Source: Capitella teleta
Lineage: Eukaryota > Annelida > Polychaeta > Capitellidae
Length of the DNA: 64,000 bases
Assembly (NCBI GenBank): GCA_000328365.1
Contig: KB303020.1
Span: 489,506 to 553,505 of the forward strand
Direction of reading: 5' to 3'
This document shows, in pieces, positions 48,707-59,049 of this stretch. Position 1 is the first letter of the stretch; every line of letters starts with the position of its first letter. The notes beneath the pieces are model-generated. The model worked only from the letters and a program-made list of their open reading frames with translations. It had not been told where the DNA came from and did not search any database. The translations under genes were made by a program, and so were the position numbers.

Positions 48707-51043
48707 GTATTTTCAGTTATTCTTTGTGTTATAATTATGCCTTGTAATTATGTTTGGGTTTTTTTTGTTCCCCTTTACGTTTGGTTAATAGATTTGCATA
48801 ACATGCAAGCAAATTACTCTACGAGTCCTGTTGCCAATAGCTGACTAGTTGTGGAATGATAATTGTGTTTTGAGGAATTTTTTCTTTTTCCTGACAATAT
48901 ATTTCTTTTGTTGTATTATTGATTTCTAAATAATTGTTAATCTTGTGTTAGTTATTTGTGCTATTTGTATTATATTTCGGAATAATAAAAAAAATAAAAA
49001 CTGAGCATTTACAAATTGAGTATGGCTTAGCCATATTTTTGATGCAAAAAATAAAAATGATATGAAAGTTATGGCAGACTCAGCCTTAACGTTTACAAAG
49101 CGAAAGATTAATATCCTAGGCCCCAGGGTATGTTCTGTGCTCGGGCGTTATGATTAGGTCGAAACACATGAGAAAAATGCATTATACTTTTTTTTTTTTT
49201 TTTATCTCTTACATTTATCGTGCGTTATGTAATATCGTGTTATTGTAGGTATTTTTAGATCACCGTCCATTTTCGTTCCACACACAAAATAATAGTCAAC
49301 GTGCTTTTGATACTCCAACAGTGTAAGTCCTCCAGGTTTGAATGCCTAGTATTCTTTTAATGTGATGGTGATAATCTGAATTCTACCGAAGCCTCGACCT
49401 GTTGACCAAAATTCTGTCCATTTAATCAAGGATACGTACTCCATCTAATGGAGTATCTTTGGTTTAATTGTCCTGTCAGCAGAGTATAAGATTGTCTGAT
49501 CGATGTGCATGTAATTTTATTTGGGTTCCTTTTCTTCTTTTCTTTTTGGTCTCACAAATTCGTTTGGTATGGATGAGTGGATTGTTTTGCATCTGAGTTT
49601 TTCACGTTTGAAATAAAAATACATTGGGCTCACAGGCCCCGCAAATGAACTTGCCCTACCCGGTACTGTATGTGTATATATGATCTAAAATCGCGGGTGT
49701 TCAATTGTGGTTTTGGAACTTAATTTGTTATAATGTTTGTTATATGGGTAATACACATGCAGCACACACACACACAACAACAAAAATATAATAATTGCTG
49801 TTTTACGGCGCACCATATCATAAGTTAGCTTATATATATTACAGTAGAAGTTAGAATTGATAGAATAATCAGTATTCATACATACCGGTTAGCACAGATA
49901 AGTCGGGCGAGGTCTAAATATCTCTGTCTCGTAGTATATCAGCTGCATACCGGTATGCATTATGAAGAACAGAGCATGAAAACAAGACAGAGCAATATGA
50001 AAGATTAGTTCGTTTATTTTAGAAGCAGTACATTGAAAATGTAACTAAAATTGGCAAATAATTTTTATATATATACATATATACATATATATATATGTGA
50101 TCACGTGATCACAGTAACATTAGCCCGCGTGACATTGAGTTTTCCGTTCGTAAATTGAAACCAGGTAAATCTGATGCCTGTCCGCAGTTAATGTCAGATC
50201 ATTTCATTCATGGCTGCCCAGAATTATATGTCCATTTGTCTCTCTTTTTGAATGCTATGCTGATCCATCTGCACACGCCTGCTCCCCTTTAGCTCGTCTA
50301 GTTTTGCTTGCAACTTAAGGCAACTCATGTCATTTGTAAATATTAATTATGACCAGTTAAACAATCTGATCGATAATCATTCGATACGAAAAAGATTGTC
50401 TGAATTTTGTGAGGCGACCACAGATCAGGAGAGTCTCTGCTGTGCCAGCCCAGTTATTGAATTAATGAAAATTAGAGAAGGTAGCTTGATATCGCCAATA
50501 AACCCGACAGAAGCTACCGATCTTCTCAAACACATGTGTTGTAGCAATGACCATTCGTGACTTTTTTTTCTCTCTTTCCTCCTTTCTCTTTTGNNNNNNN
50601 NNNNNNNNNNNNNNNNNNNNNNNNNNNNNNNNNNNNNNNNNNNGTATATAGAATTATATGCATTCATTATACATGTATGTCTGAAATGACGTGAATAAAT
50701 ATATTATTATTATAAGGTGTGATGAAATGATTTGCAGACCCGCGTTTGGTATACCATAATCGCTGACCTATCTAAATATCTCGTAAAAAGAAAACCCACA
50801 CATTTCCTTTCGAAAATTACTTGATTAATCAATTTATGGTATAAAATGATGTATCCAACAACTCGGATTATTAGTTTGATGTATTTGAAGTACTGAAAAC
50901 TGCTATGCAGATATACACGATCGCACCATGTAATGGGCGATAATCGCGAACTCAATTTCGCTGTTTCGTCGGACCCATGAATACTTGCGATCCACGGACA
51001 CCAGAATTGAATACCACTATTAACACGTAATCCACTTTGTTAA
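48707..51043. other. intergenic CTPS to THAP gene
   Basis: AT-rich. It holds a 16-base palindrome GTGATCACGTGATCAC at 50097-50112 after an (AT)n/(ATAC)n stretch. A 77-codon ATG frame lies at 50327-50560 (MSFVNINYDQLNNLIDNHSI and on) with no family I know. The 50-base gap is at 50594-50643. A string gaataaatatattattattat at 50692-50712 looks like a LINE 3' tail, so the sequence before the gap may be a LINE remnant. Confidence 0.45.
50594..50643. other. assembly gap (50 N)
   Basis: Exactly 50 unknown bases, probably a placeholder of unknown true length. Confidence 0.99.
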
Positions 51044-54000
51044 ATGAGCATGGCGCAAAAATGCTCTGCAGTTCAATGCCATAACAGGGCTTCGAAAAAT
51101 TCGCCTTTATCTTTTCACTGGTGAGACCCTTTTCGACTTGGTTTATATTGATCATTTTCAAATTAATTTTCATGATCATCATGGACATGATCATGATGTA
51201 GCTCCCCAAGGGTAGCGGTGTGTGTGCACTACGCTACGGCTTGGGGAGCTAATATTGATATAACGCTAGTTCAACCTATATTATCATTCTTTCAATTTGG
51301 TGTGCATTATTGTTTAATTGTAGTGAATTAATAAGTTACACATTAATTCAAATATAATTGGGTGTTTTATCTGTATATTCCTTTAATTCACTTTCCAGTT
51401 TCCCAAGGAAAAATCCTGTGCTTCTTAAAAAGTGGTTGCACCAAATATGTAGAAAAAACAAGGATGGCACACCATGGTATCCATCTGAGCACGACAAAAT
51501 CTGCAGTTCTCATTTCACTCAGGCTGATTTCTACGAAGGTCTGGGGAGACGAAATCTACGAGAAGATGCAGTCCCAAAGTTGTTACCAGTGAGTGGTCTC
51601 ACAGTGCATGTTCGATCGTAGCCCACATATATATATGTATACATACCGCGGTTGTTGTTTTTTCTTTGATTTTCGTTAACAGGTTCATTTATAAGCTGGA
51701 CCCCGGAGTCACGCCGATTTAGCCGCCAAGTTAGTTGTTTAAGTTTCAAGTCGAGTCAAGTTGAAATACTTTGACTGGGCTGACTTAATCGCCAATTAAA
51801 AATATGCAAGTCGCTGCCGAAAGTGTTTTTGGATAAAATTAAATAAATACAGTTGTATACATGTATGAAAATACCTAAACAAAAAGGTAGCACCCCTGAA
51901 ATATATATATCCAGATAGACTCTTCGGCATTTCGGGCAGAAAGTGTACGTACACATGCATGTAGTAGTAGTAGGCATATAGGGAGCACTTTAACCTCACA
52001 CCCCCAATGGAAGAGTTTATTATATTATAAATTGCTTTTTTTTGCAGAAACTCATGAAAGTGATGAAAAGGGAGAGGGGTGGGGTTCTGCTAGATCCCTT
52101 TATTGAAACATTATTGAAACACTCTATCCATTGCTACATGTATCTATAGCAAATAATTTTATTTTATTATTCATATTACAAATATGTATTATCAAATCCT
52201 TTAATTGTTGTTTATGTACCTTTAGTAACAAATGTTATTGAGCTTGTAGTCTGCAGACATACTAGTAATTGAGGGAAACGTATCATTCTAGTAATTAAGC
52301 CCCCAGCCTTCTTTTTTCGAATTTGCTTGTATACTTATGGGCAATATACATTTACATGTAATATCACTTCATGCATTAATATAGTTCATAGCATACAGGA
52401 ATACTTATGGGAAGTTGCCAATTAAGTCGATTTTTAAGAGAAGCCAAGTCGATTTTTAGATATTGACTAAGTCGCCGAGTCAGTCGATTATAATCCAAGT
52501 CAGTGGAAATGCTTCAGCGCAGTCGACTCCTGGGTGTATTATAAGCCACTGTGTGACTCTGTGGCACTACATCCTGCTGTTAGCCTTGATAGAAAACATA
52601 CGTGTGAAGACTCATGCATGCATCTACTCGCTGTCCATCTAATTATATAATTTAAGTTGATTTCTTTTATTGCAGAAAGACAAAGTGAAACTATCAAATC
52701 ATACAACAATGGAATCAGAGTCAACGAAGCCTCTCTTGAGTCAATCCACAGCAGGTAAATGGTTATTTTCAATCAGCTTAAAGTTTCTAATATCCTCATT
52801 GTTGTGCAGAATTTTATGAATCCTGGAGGAGAAGCAGTACTGAGCTGGCGTGGTGTGAGGATTACTTGAGAGTTAGGAAACTTCCAGCCTGGGATTTCAG
52901 TAAGCATTTTGATGGTTTTTCCAATTTGTGCATTGTATTCTTTTACTTTGTGTATTTTGTATTCTTGTACTTTGTGTATTTTGTATTCTTGTACTTTGTG
53001 TATTTTGTATTCTTGTACTTTGTGTGGCTAATGAACTTTGATAATTTTGATTGCAGGATTTCCGTGTGTTATCCCTCAGAGTATGGACATAGAGCTGCTG
53101 GTATCCACAGAAAGAGGACCATGTCCCCTCTGTCCTTTTGCGACTGTTGATGAAAACGATCCAAGTTGTATTAAGCAACACCTCACAACCTTCCACTTGA
53201 GCCGCAATGTCTGTTATGGAGGTATTTCATGTAATTAATCAATTTATATACAATAAATTCCCTGATAGGATGGCTGCACCTTATATGTCGTCAACCGTGC
53301 CATCCTTGTGCTCACTACCACTGCAGATGTGGCAGTACCCTTTCTGATAAACGGATAGCTCTGTCCCATATAAAGAGCTGTAAGAGAAAGGATTTAGCTG
53401 CAGAGGCAGACAGAGAGGTGAAGGATGAAGAGAGGCCACAGATGGAGGACATTGACGGTGAGAATGTTAGTGACTTGTTTGCAAAGATCCGGAGAGTGGA
53501 GAAGATACAGCGACGTAAAGTGAAACGTCTACGAAAGATAAAATTGGGGGAAAATATGAAGTGGGATAGCGATGAACCAGAGAGTGAAGGCGAAGAAATT
53601 GAGATAAAAGCGGAAGATAAAATCGAAGAAACGGAAACAGTATCATGTGAGTGCAAAAATGAAGAAATTGAGATCAAAGTGGAAGATGAAAGTGAAAGTG
53701 ACGAAATGTTCAATGTTGAGACTGAAAGTGAAGAAAATGTAGACCAGATGGATTATGAACTGGCGTCTGTAAAACCGGAGCAACAAACGGGAAGAGCAGA
53801 GAGACCTGCGTGGGCCCATCTACTGCAAGAGCCATCGGCAGATTTCATGGAAGGCTTTGTTGCCACAGAAGATTCATTCAAAGAGCTGATGAGCATTTAC
53901 ACTGATGTCACGAAAACTCAATTTGGGAAAGTGGCAGGACAAATTCTATGTCAGTCCAGTAAGTGAAATACATGGCCACAGGTATGTTCAGTCAATGATC

Positions 54001-56534
54001 TTCTTCTGTCTTCACAGAGCGTGCCATGGATTTTACCGGCCATTGTATTAAATGGCATTCGGTTTCAGAAAAAGGTCCATGCATTGGCTTCTTTGGATAT
54101 CCTTTCATTGTAATCACCAGGCCCATTTTTGCGTGCTATCGAAGAGATGTAAAGCAACGGCCGTCCAAGCATATTAGAAAAAGGAGTGCTCCGAAAGAGA
54201 GGACTGCTTGCCCTGCCAAGGTTTTCCTGAAGAAAATTGTCATTTTCAAGGATTTTGGTGTGAGTGTCATTCTCTAAAACGTATCATTCTAGTCATGAAG
54301 GTAAAATAGTTTCATGCATACATGTACTTGGTTTTTATCTCTGTAGATGGTTGGTGAGAATTCAAAATCCAAAAGGAATAGAATTTCAAGTTTGGTACGT
54401 GCCAAGATGATAGAGGAAGGAGCAGATTTGAATGTATCTGAGCGCATCTATGTTAAGCTGCCACATCCTTCTGAGCACCAAGGACATGGTTTTGGTGAGG
54501 TAGGTTGTCAATGAAGCAATGCTGATGACATTGACCAATGCTATTTATCTGATAACAGGAGGAAGAGCAGCACTTTAGTATTGATGAGCGTGTCATCAGC
54601 AGAGTAGAAGAAATTATCAAGCATGGTGTCAACAAAATCAAGGACATCCAATCGTTGCTTGAGATATATGTGACAAAAGTACTCTTTCCTGACGGCCCAG
54701 CTCCTTCGCCTCTTAACAGGCGCTATTATCCTAAGGTCACAGATCTGGAGAACATGAAAGCTCGGTTGGTGAAATATTTATACTGTCAAACATACACGAT
54801 CACAAAATTTCTAGAGCTCGAAAATTTTACTATGCATATAGAAATGTATTCTGCCAAAAAAAAATCTCCCAGTACTCAAACATAGCTCTTTCAGACTCAA
54901 AATTGTAGAGCTAATCAGTTCAGCAGGGAGCGAAGCCTAGACTAGCTAATCGTGACTTAACAGTCTAACCTAAGAAAAGGCTCACAGGATTCAAACACAC
55001 TGATGCTTATAGACCTATCTAAAGTGTTCTACAGTGATTGATTGTGAAGTTTATGTTCACGCAATGAAACTGATCCAGATAGCTTCAACTGTCACACATG
55101 CTCAATTACAATCGATGCACAAAATGTTATACCAATGCATGAATGAATTCAAATTTTCCACACCCTCGAGTGACCCCATATAAGGATTGCTAGTGAGGTG
55201 AACTTGTTAATTTGACTCCCTCATTAATCCAACCCAAAACACTGGGCACGAACCTGGTCGGATTAATGAGGGTGGACTGTAATATGAAATATCATGTCAC
55301 ATGGTTAAACACATCTTCACTTTTCACAGCTTCCGCAAACAGTATCCAGTGTTTCTTTACATCCATCCTGATCCCAATCAAGAGTATTCTACCTGTGAAA
55401 TTTGTGAACACCGTGTCATAACTTCACAACCAAGTCTTTTGGACCATCATTCAGAAATGGAGTGTTCTGGGAGCACATCCAGCTTACACACTGAGACAAC
55501 CAATGCTGTGCTTTCAATAAAATCGGAGGGAGAAAGCGAAGAAGTTAGGATAAATGTGGGGATGATGAGTGGAATGGATGAGACTCCAGTGGATGACACA
55601 GGAGGAGCAGAGAGACCTGCGTGGGCCCATCTACTGCAAGAGCCATCGGCAGATTTCATGGAAGGCTTTGTTGCCACAGAAGATTCATTCAAAGAGCTGA
55701 TGAGCATTTACACTAATGTCAGTGTGAGTGTCATTCTCTAAAACATATCATTCTAGTCATGAAGGTAAAATAGTTTCATGCATACATGTACTTGGTTTTT
55801 ATGTCTGTAGATGGTTGGTGAGAATTCAAAATCCAAGATGAATAGAATTTCAAGTTTGGTACGTGCCAAGATGATAGAGGAAGGAGCAGATTTGAATGTA
55901 TCTGAGCGCATCTATGTTAAGCTGCCACATCCTTCTGAGCACCAAGGACATGGTTTTGGTGAGGTAGGTTGTCAATGAAGCAATGCTGATGGCATTGACC
56001 AATGCTATTTATCTGATAACAGGAGGAAGAGCAGCACTTTAGTATTGATGAGCGTGTCATCAGCAGAGTAGAAGAAATTATCAAGCATGGTGTCAACAAA
56101 ATCAAGGACATCCAATCGTTGCTTGAGATATATGTGACAAAAGTACTCTTTCCTGACGGCCCAGCTCCTTCGCCTCTTAACAGGCGCTACTACCCAACAA
56201 CCAGAAACCTCGGAAACATGCTAACTCGGTTGGTGAAATATTTACTCACTTGAACCATACACCTTTTATCAAATATATATAATATCACAATTTTGTTTTC
56301 AACTGCTTCATTTTTCACAGCTTCCAAAAGCGATATCCAAATTTCATTTACGTGCATCCGAATGAGGACAGTTCTACTTGTGATATTTGTGAGCACTATA
56401 CCAACGAATTGCAACAAAGTTATCTTGACTGTCTACCAAATGAGGATGTGGTAAGTTGATCAGTCCATTATGAATGTAGAGTGACTATGCCTTATTTCTC
56501 CCAGGATTCCCCCGCATGGACATTTAATATCTGA
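51044..56534 (+). CDS. THAP zinc-finger protein with Cys/His fingers and two CaRF-like domains
   Basis: Putative DNA-binding protein. Exons: 51044-51120, 51399-51588, 52676-52754, 52810-52899, 53057-53221, 53269-53958, 54018-54259, 54347-54499, 54559-54764, 55330-55723, 55811-55963, 56023-56228, 56321-56450, 56505-56534; 934 aa, all phases closing. Residues 1-89 form a THAP domain: CSAVQC, LSFHCFPRKNPVLLKKW, ICSSHF, then AVPKLLP. Next come finger-like CPLCPFATVDENDPSCIKQH (about 165-190) and a Cys/His module (CRQPCHPCAHYHCRCG). An acidic Glu-rich linker follows (about 250-390). Residues about 431-630 resemble the calcium-responsive transcription factor (CaRF/ALS2CR8) family: GFFGYPF, CPAKVFLKKIVIFKDF, RIYVKLP, HFSIDERVISRVEEIIKHG and a YVTKVLFPDG...RRYYP end. 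A second, N-terminally deleted copy spans about 710-880. Each copy is followed by a CEIC/CDIC Cys module. An expressed gene is inferred from phase and domain integrity. Confidence 0.75.
51200..51250. repeat. short hairpin (foldback) repeat, copy 2 of 2
   Basis: AGCTCCCCAAGGGTAGCGG is followed, after a TGTGTGTG loop region, by CACTACGCTACGGCTTGGGG and AGCT. TA flanks both sides. Its partner is at 10112-10164. It lies in intron 1 of the THAP gene, so it would be transcribed as a hairpin. Confidence 0.75.
52932..53026. repeat. 24-bp minisatellite in intron 4 of the THAP gene
   Basis: About four units of ATTTTGTATTCTTGTACTTT plus GTGT, the first unit diverged. It occupies most of a 157-base intron, so the intron length likely varies between individuals. 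The 24-base period keeps a reading frame open through it, a chance effect. Confidence 0.9.
53793..54764 (+). repeat. internal duplication unit of the THAP-CaRF gene, copy 1
   Basis: Covers the end of exon 6 (from GRAERPAWAHLL), exons 7-9 and their introns. Copy 2 is 55614-56228. Exons 8 and 9 and the introns before and between them are nearly identical between copies, so the duplication is recent or kept alike by conversion. Copy 2 lacks 53911-54257 (347 bases). Confidence 0.9.
55614..56228 (+). repeat. internal duplication unit of the THAP-CaRF gene, copy 2
   Basis: Matches copy 1 from GAERPAWAHLL through the exon matching exon 9. A 347-base deletion joins the text after ATTTACACTAATGTCA to the old exon 7 donor. 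The donor remains in phase 0, so the following exon (55811-55963) is still spliced in frame. The last 40 bases before the final donor diverge (RRYYPTTRNLGNMLTR against RRYYPKVTDLENMKAR). Confidence 0.88.
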
Positions 56535-57163
56535 ACGCATGGCTATCAAGAATGAGTTGCTTTAGAGGAATGGTTTTTAGAATTTTGACATTCAATTGTA
56601 AATTATTTTCAAATTTCTGCTGGTGCAACCCAAGTCTGTAAAGAAAGAATGGAGTTGTCAGTTGTCTGATGCTTCATGACTGGATCAACTTTCGTTGTTC
56701 CTCTCTCTCCCTTGAATTGGAATTACGCTGAAATAACACTGTTTTGGGGACACTCGTCCTGTGAACTCTGGTGTTATTTATTCTGGAATCATGAAGCAAA
56801 ACTAAAAGCAGGAAGATTTCTCTAATCTTTCAAGAAAACAGTCAATCATAACTTACCTCCACGTGTCCGATCCAGGAAAAGCCCCAAATTGATAGGAGGT
56901 TCAGATCACAAATGAAATGCTGGCCAGAGAGGAATAATTCAATGGTCTACCCGTATGTCGTATTGTGTATGCATGTACTAGATTGCAGAGAGGACGTCAG
57001 TGAGCCACGTCTCACGCAATGGTAAAAACCACAACTTCTAATTTCCATTGTATTCTTCGTGTAACTTTATCATGGTGATGAATATGCTACCGTTAGTCCT
57101 CTAGTGCCAAGGCATGTTGCAGCATACCTGAAGTATAATATAAGTCTTAATGTCTCTATTCCC
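56535..57163. other. 3' flank of the THAP-CaRF gene
   Basis: Presumed 3' UTR and spacer. I found no AATAAA here, so the transcript end is unknown. No other feature is visible. Confidence 0.4.
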
Positions 57164-57235
<72 letters not shown>

Positions 57236-58790
57236 TTTATTTCATATAATACAATATACATACACACAAAAGAAGAAGAAAAAAAAATGAACAGAAACAG
57301 AGAAACAAAACTGAAAAGCAGACAAACCTGCTTTCATGTTATATACACAAATTGAGTTTAAGGCAAAATTAATTTCAATTTGATTAAAAACGTTATTTCG
57401 TATTTACACATATTTGTCGTATACAGTAAGTCCTTAATTAAATTTGCGTTTGTAGTATCCTGAACATTAGCATCATATTTATTGGACGGTTTCATGGACA
57501 TGATTTGGTTTCTATTGAGATGGTGAATTTGAGAAAAATGTGAGAGTGAATTGGATATTGATGAGCAGCTGCCCGCACGTACAACATGGTAGGCATTTTT
57601 AATTTAAGGATTAGACGACATGTGTAGGGATTGAATGAAACGAAGATTTCTATTGCAAAGCTGTTTAAAGGGGAATATATTCACATATTAGAGGTAGAAG
57701 ATTGTCATGTGTTCTATATGGGAGGTTCAATAAGGATCGCAAGGATTTGCGCCAAAATATATTTCAAAATTCGTTGAAGGTGACTCAAGTCAAGCTGCTG
57801 TGCTCCGTATAATGGCATGCAAAACGTTTTGAACAACTTATAAACAATATAAACAGGAGTATTCCCCAAATTAGTTTTAATCATGATCGCTTTTGTCATA
57901 AAATCACTGGACATGCGCTTCACTAATTCGCAATGACATCCTCGATATAATTCCCCAAATGCAGTGCTTCCTTAACGACATCAACAGTGCCACCCATGTA
58001 ATTAACAACTGGAGCAAAATAAAAACCACCATAAACCAATAGCTTACTTTTAGAGGGATTGAATTTAACCTCATAGTCATCAGCGAATTTAGAACATACC
58101 GCTAGCATACGCTTTAAACCTCTTAAACTAGGCGCAATGATAGTCACGTCGTCAGCATAGCCGACCGCTCCATGGAATCGGCTGCCGATGTAGCATCCGT
58201 CTCCCATCCTACTCAGTAAAACAAGTATTTCATCTATGTATGTGGTAAATAACAGTGGAGACATAACACCTCCCTGTTTTACACCGTTACTGGTATTGAA
58301 CTGAGAACCAGCTTCCCCGCCTCATTTAACTCGGATGAGTTGGCTAGTGTACATACGTGGTAGGTATCGAGCAACAAGGGGACAAACATTACGTGATAAT
58401 AACAGTCTGAATAGTTTTTGTACTGTGCTCGATCAAAGGCCGAGCTAGCATCGAGGAGGCAAAGGTATACGTTTGAATCATTGTTCAGATAGTATTGAAT
58501 GGTTTCTTCTATAACGAAAAATGTACACTGGTTTGTCGAGGAATCTTTTTTGAAGCCAAATTGCCAAGGAGAGGTCATAAAGGTCATCTTGCATTTATCT
58601 AAAAGAACATGGTCGAATATTGTTTATGGATGCTACTCAAGGCGATTGCTCGGTAATTGGATGAGCTGTTTAAACTTTTACGCTTATTTTTAGAAATGGT
58701 TAATTGGTTGCAGTTTGTTTTCTCCTCCTGTGTTCGAATCATTGCGTTTGTCCCCCTTTCGTGGGTGTGGTGGGGGGGGGGCAATTAACG
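57164..58790 (-). mobile_element. decayed non-LTR retrotransposon (LINE) with (ATT)n 3' tail
   Basis: Minus-strand reverse-transcriptase motifs occur in family order: SLNSSSNYRAIALSSI (about 58680-58630), WQFGFKKDSSTNQC and VYLCLLDASSAFDRAQY (58560-58420), VMSPLLFTTYIDEIL (58264-58215), GAVGYADDVTIIAPS with the YADD catalytic box (about 58175-58130), then KFNPSKSKLLVYGG. A C-terminal part follows (YKLFKTFCMPLYGAQQLD, near 57835-57780). Several frame breaks separate these blocks and the upstream endonuclease is missing, so it is a dead 5'-truncated copy. The (AAT)n run at 57166-57235 is the element's own 3' tail read from the other strand. Confidence 0.85.
57166..57235. repeat. (AAT)n microsatellite
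   Basis: About 23 AAT units. It sits exactly at the 3' end of the minus-strand LINE, so it is best read as the LINE tail. Its poly-Asn frame is not a gene. Confidence 0.95.
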
Positions 58791-58802
58791 GGTTCTTTGC
58801 CA

Positions 58803-58833
<31 letters not shown>

Positions 58834-59049
58834 TTCCCTTTAAGATAATAATTCTTCATTCAGAGGTTCTCGCCCTCCCTCGGAGTGTACGCGTATGCCA
58901 ATCATATTGCGTATACATGTTCACTACTGCTGTTTGAATGGTGAGAACTTACTTTGAAGACGAAGGAGAAGAAAGAAAAATTATCAATGGAAAGAAAAAT
59001 TGATATCAGAAAGCATAAAATAAGCGTAGTAATGTTCGTGACGTGAAAA
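58791..59049. other. T-run and spacer, no gene
   Basis: A run of 26 T at 58806-58831, preceded by a 10-G run at 58771-58780, then AT-rich spacer. Confidence 0.6.

Noticed and set aside
52897-53196. 99-codon minus frame with repeated STRIQNTQ
   Set aside because: Antisense reading of the 24-bp minisatellite and THAP gene exon 5.
53315-53713. 132-codon Ser-rich minus frame
   Set aside because: Antisense shadow of the acidic linker exon of the THAP gene.
57104-57355. Poly-Asn protein frame
   Set aside because: Entirely due to the (AAT)n tail of the LINE.
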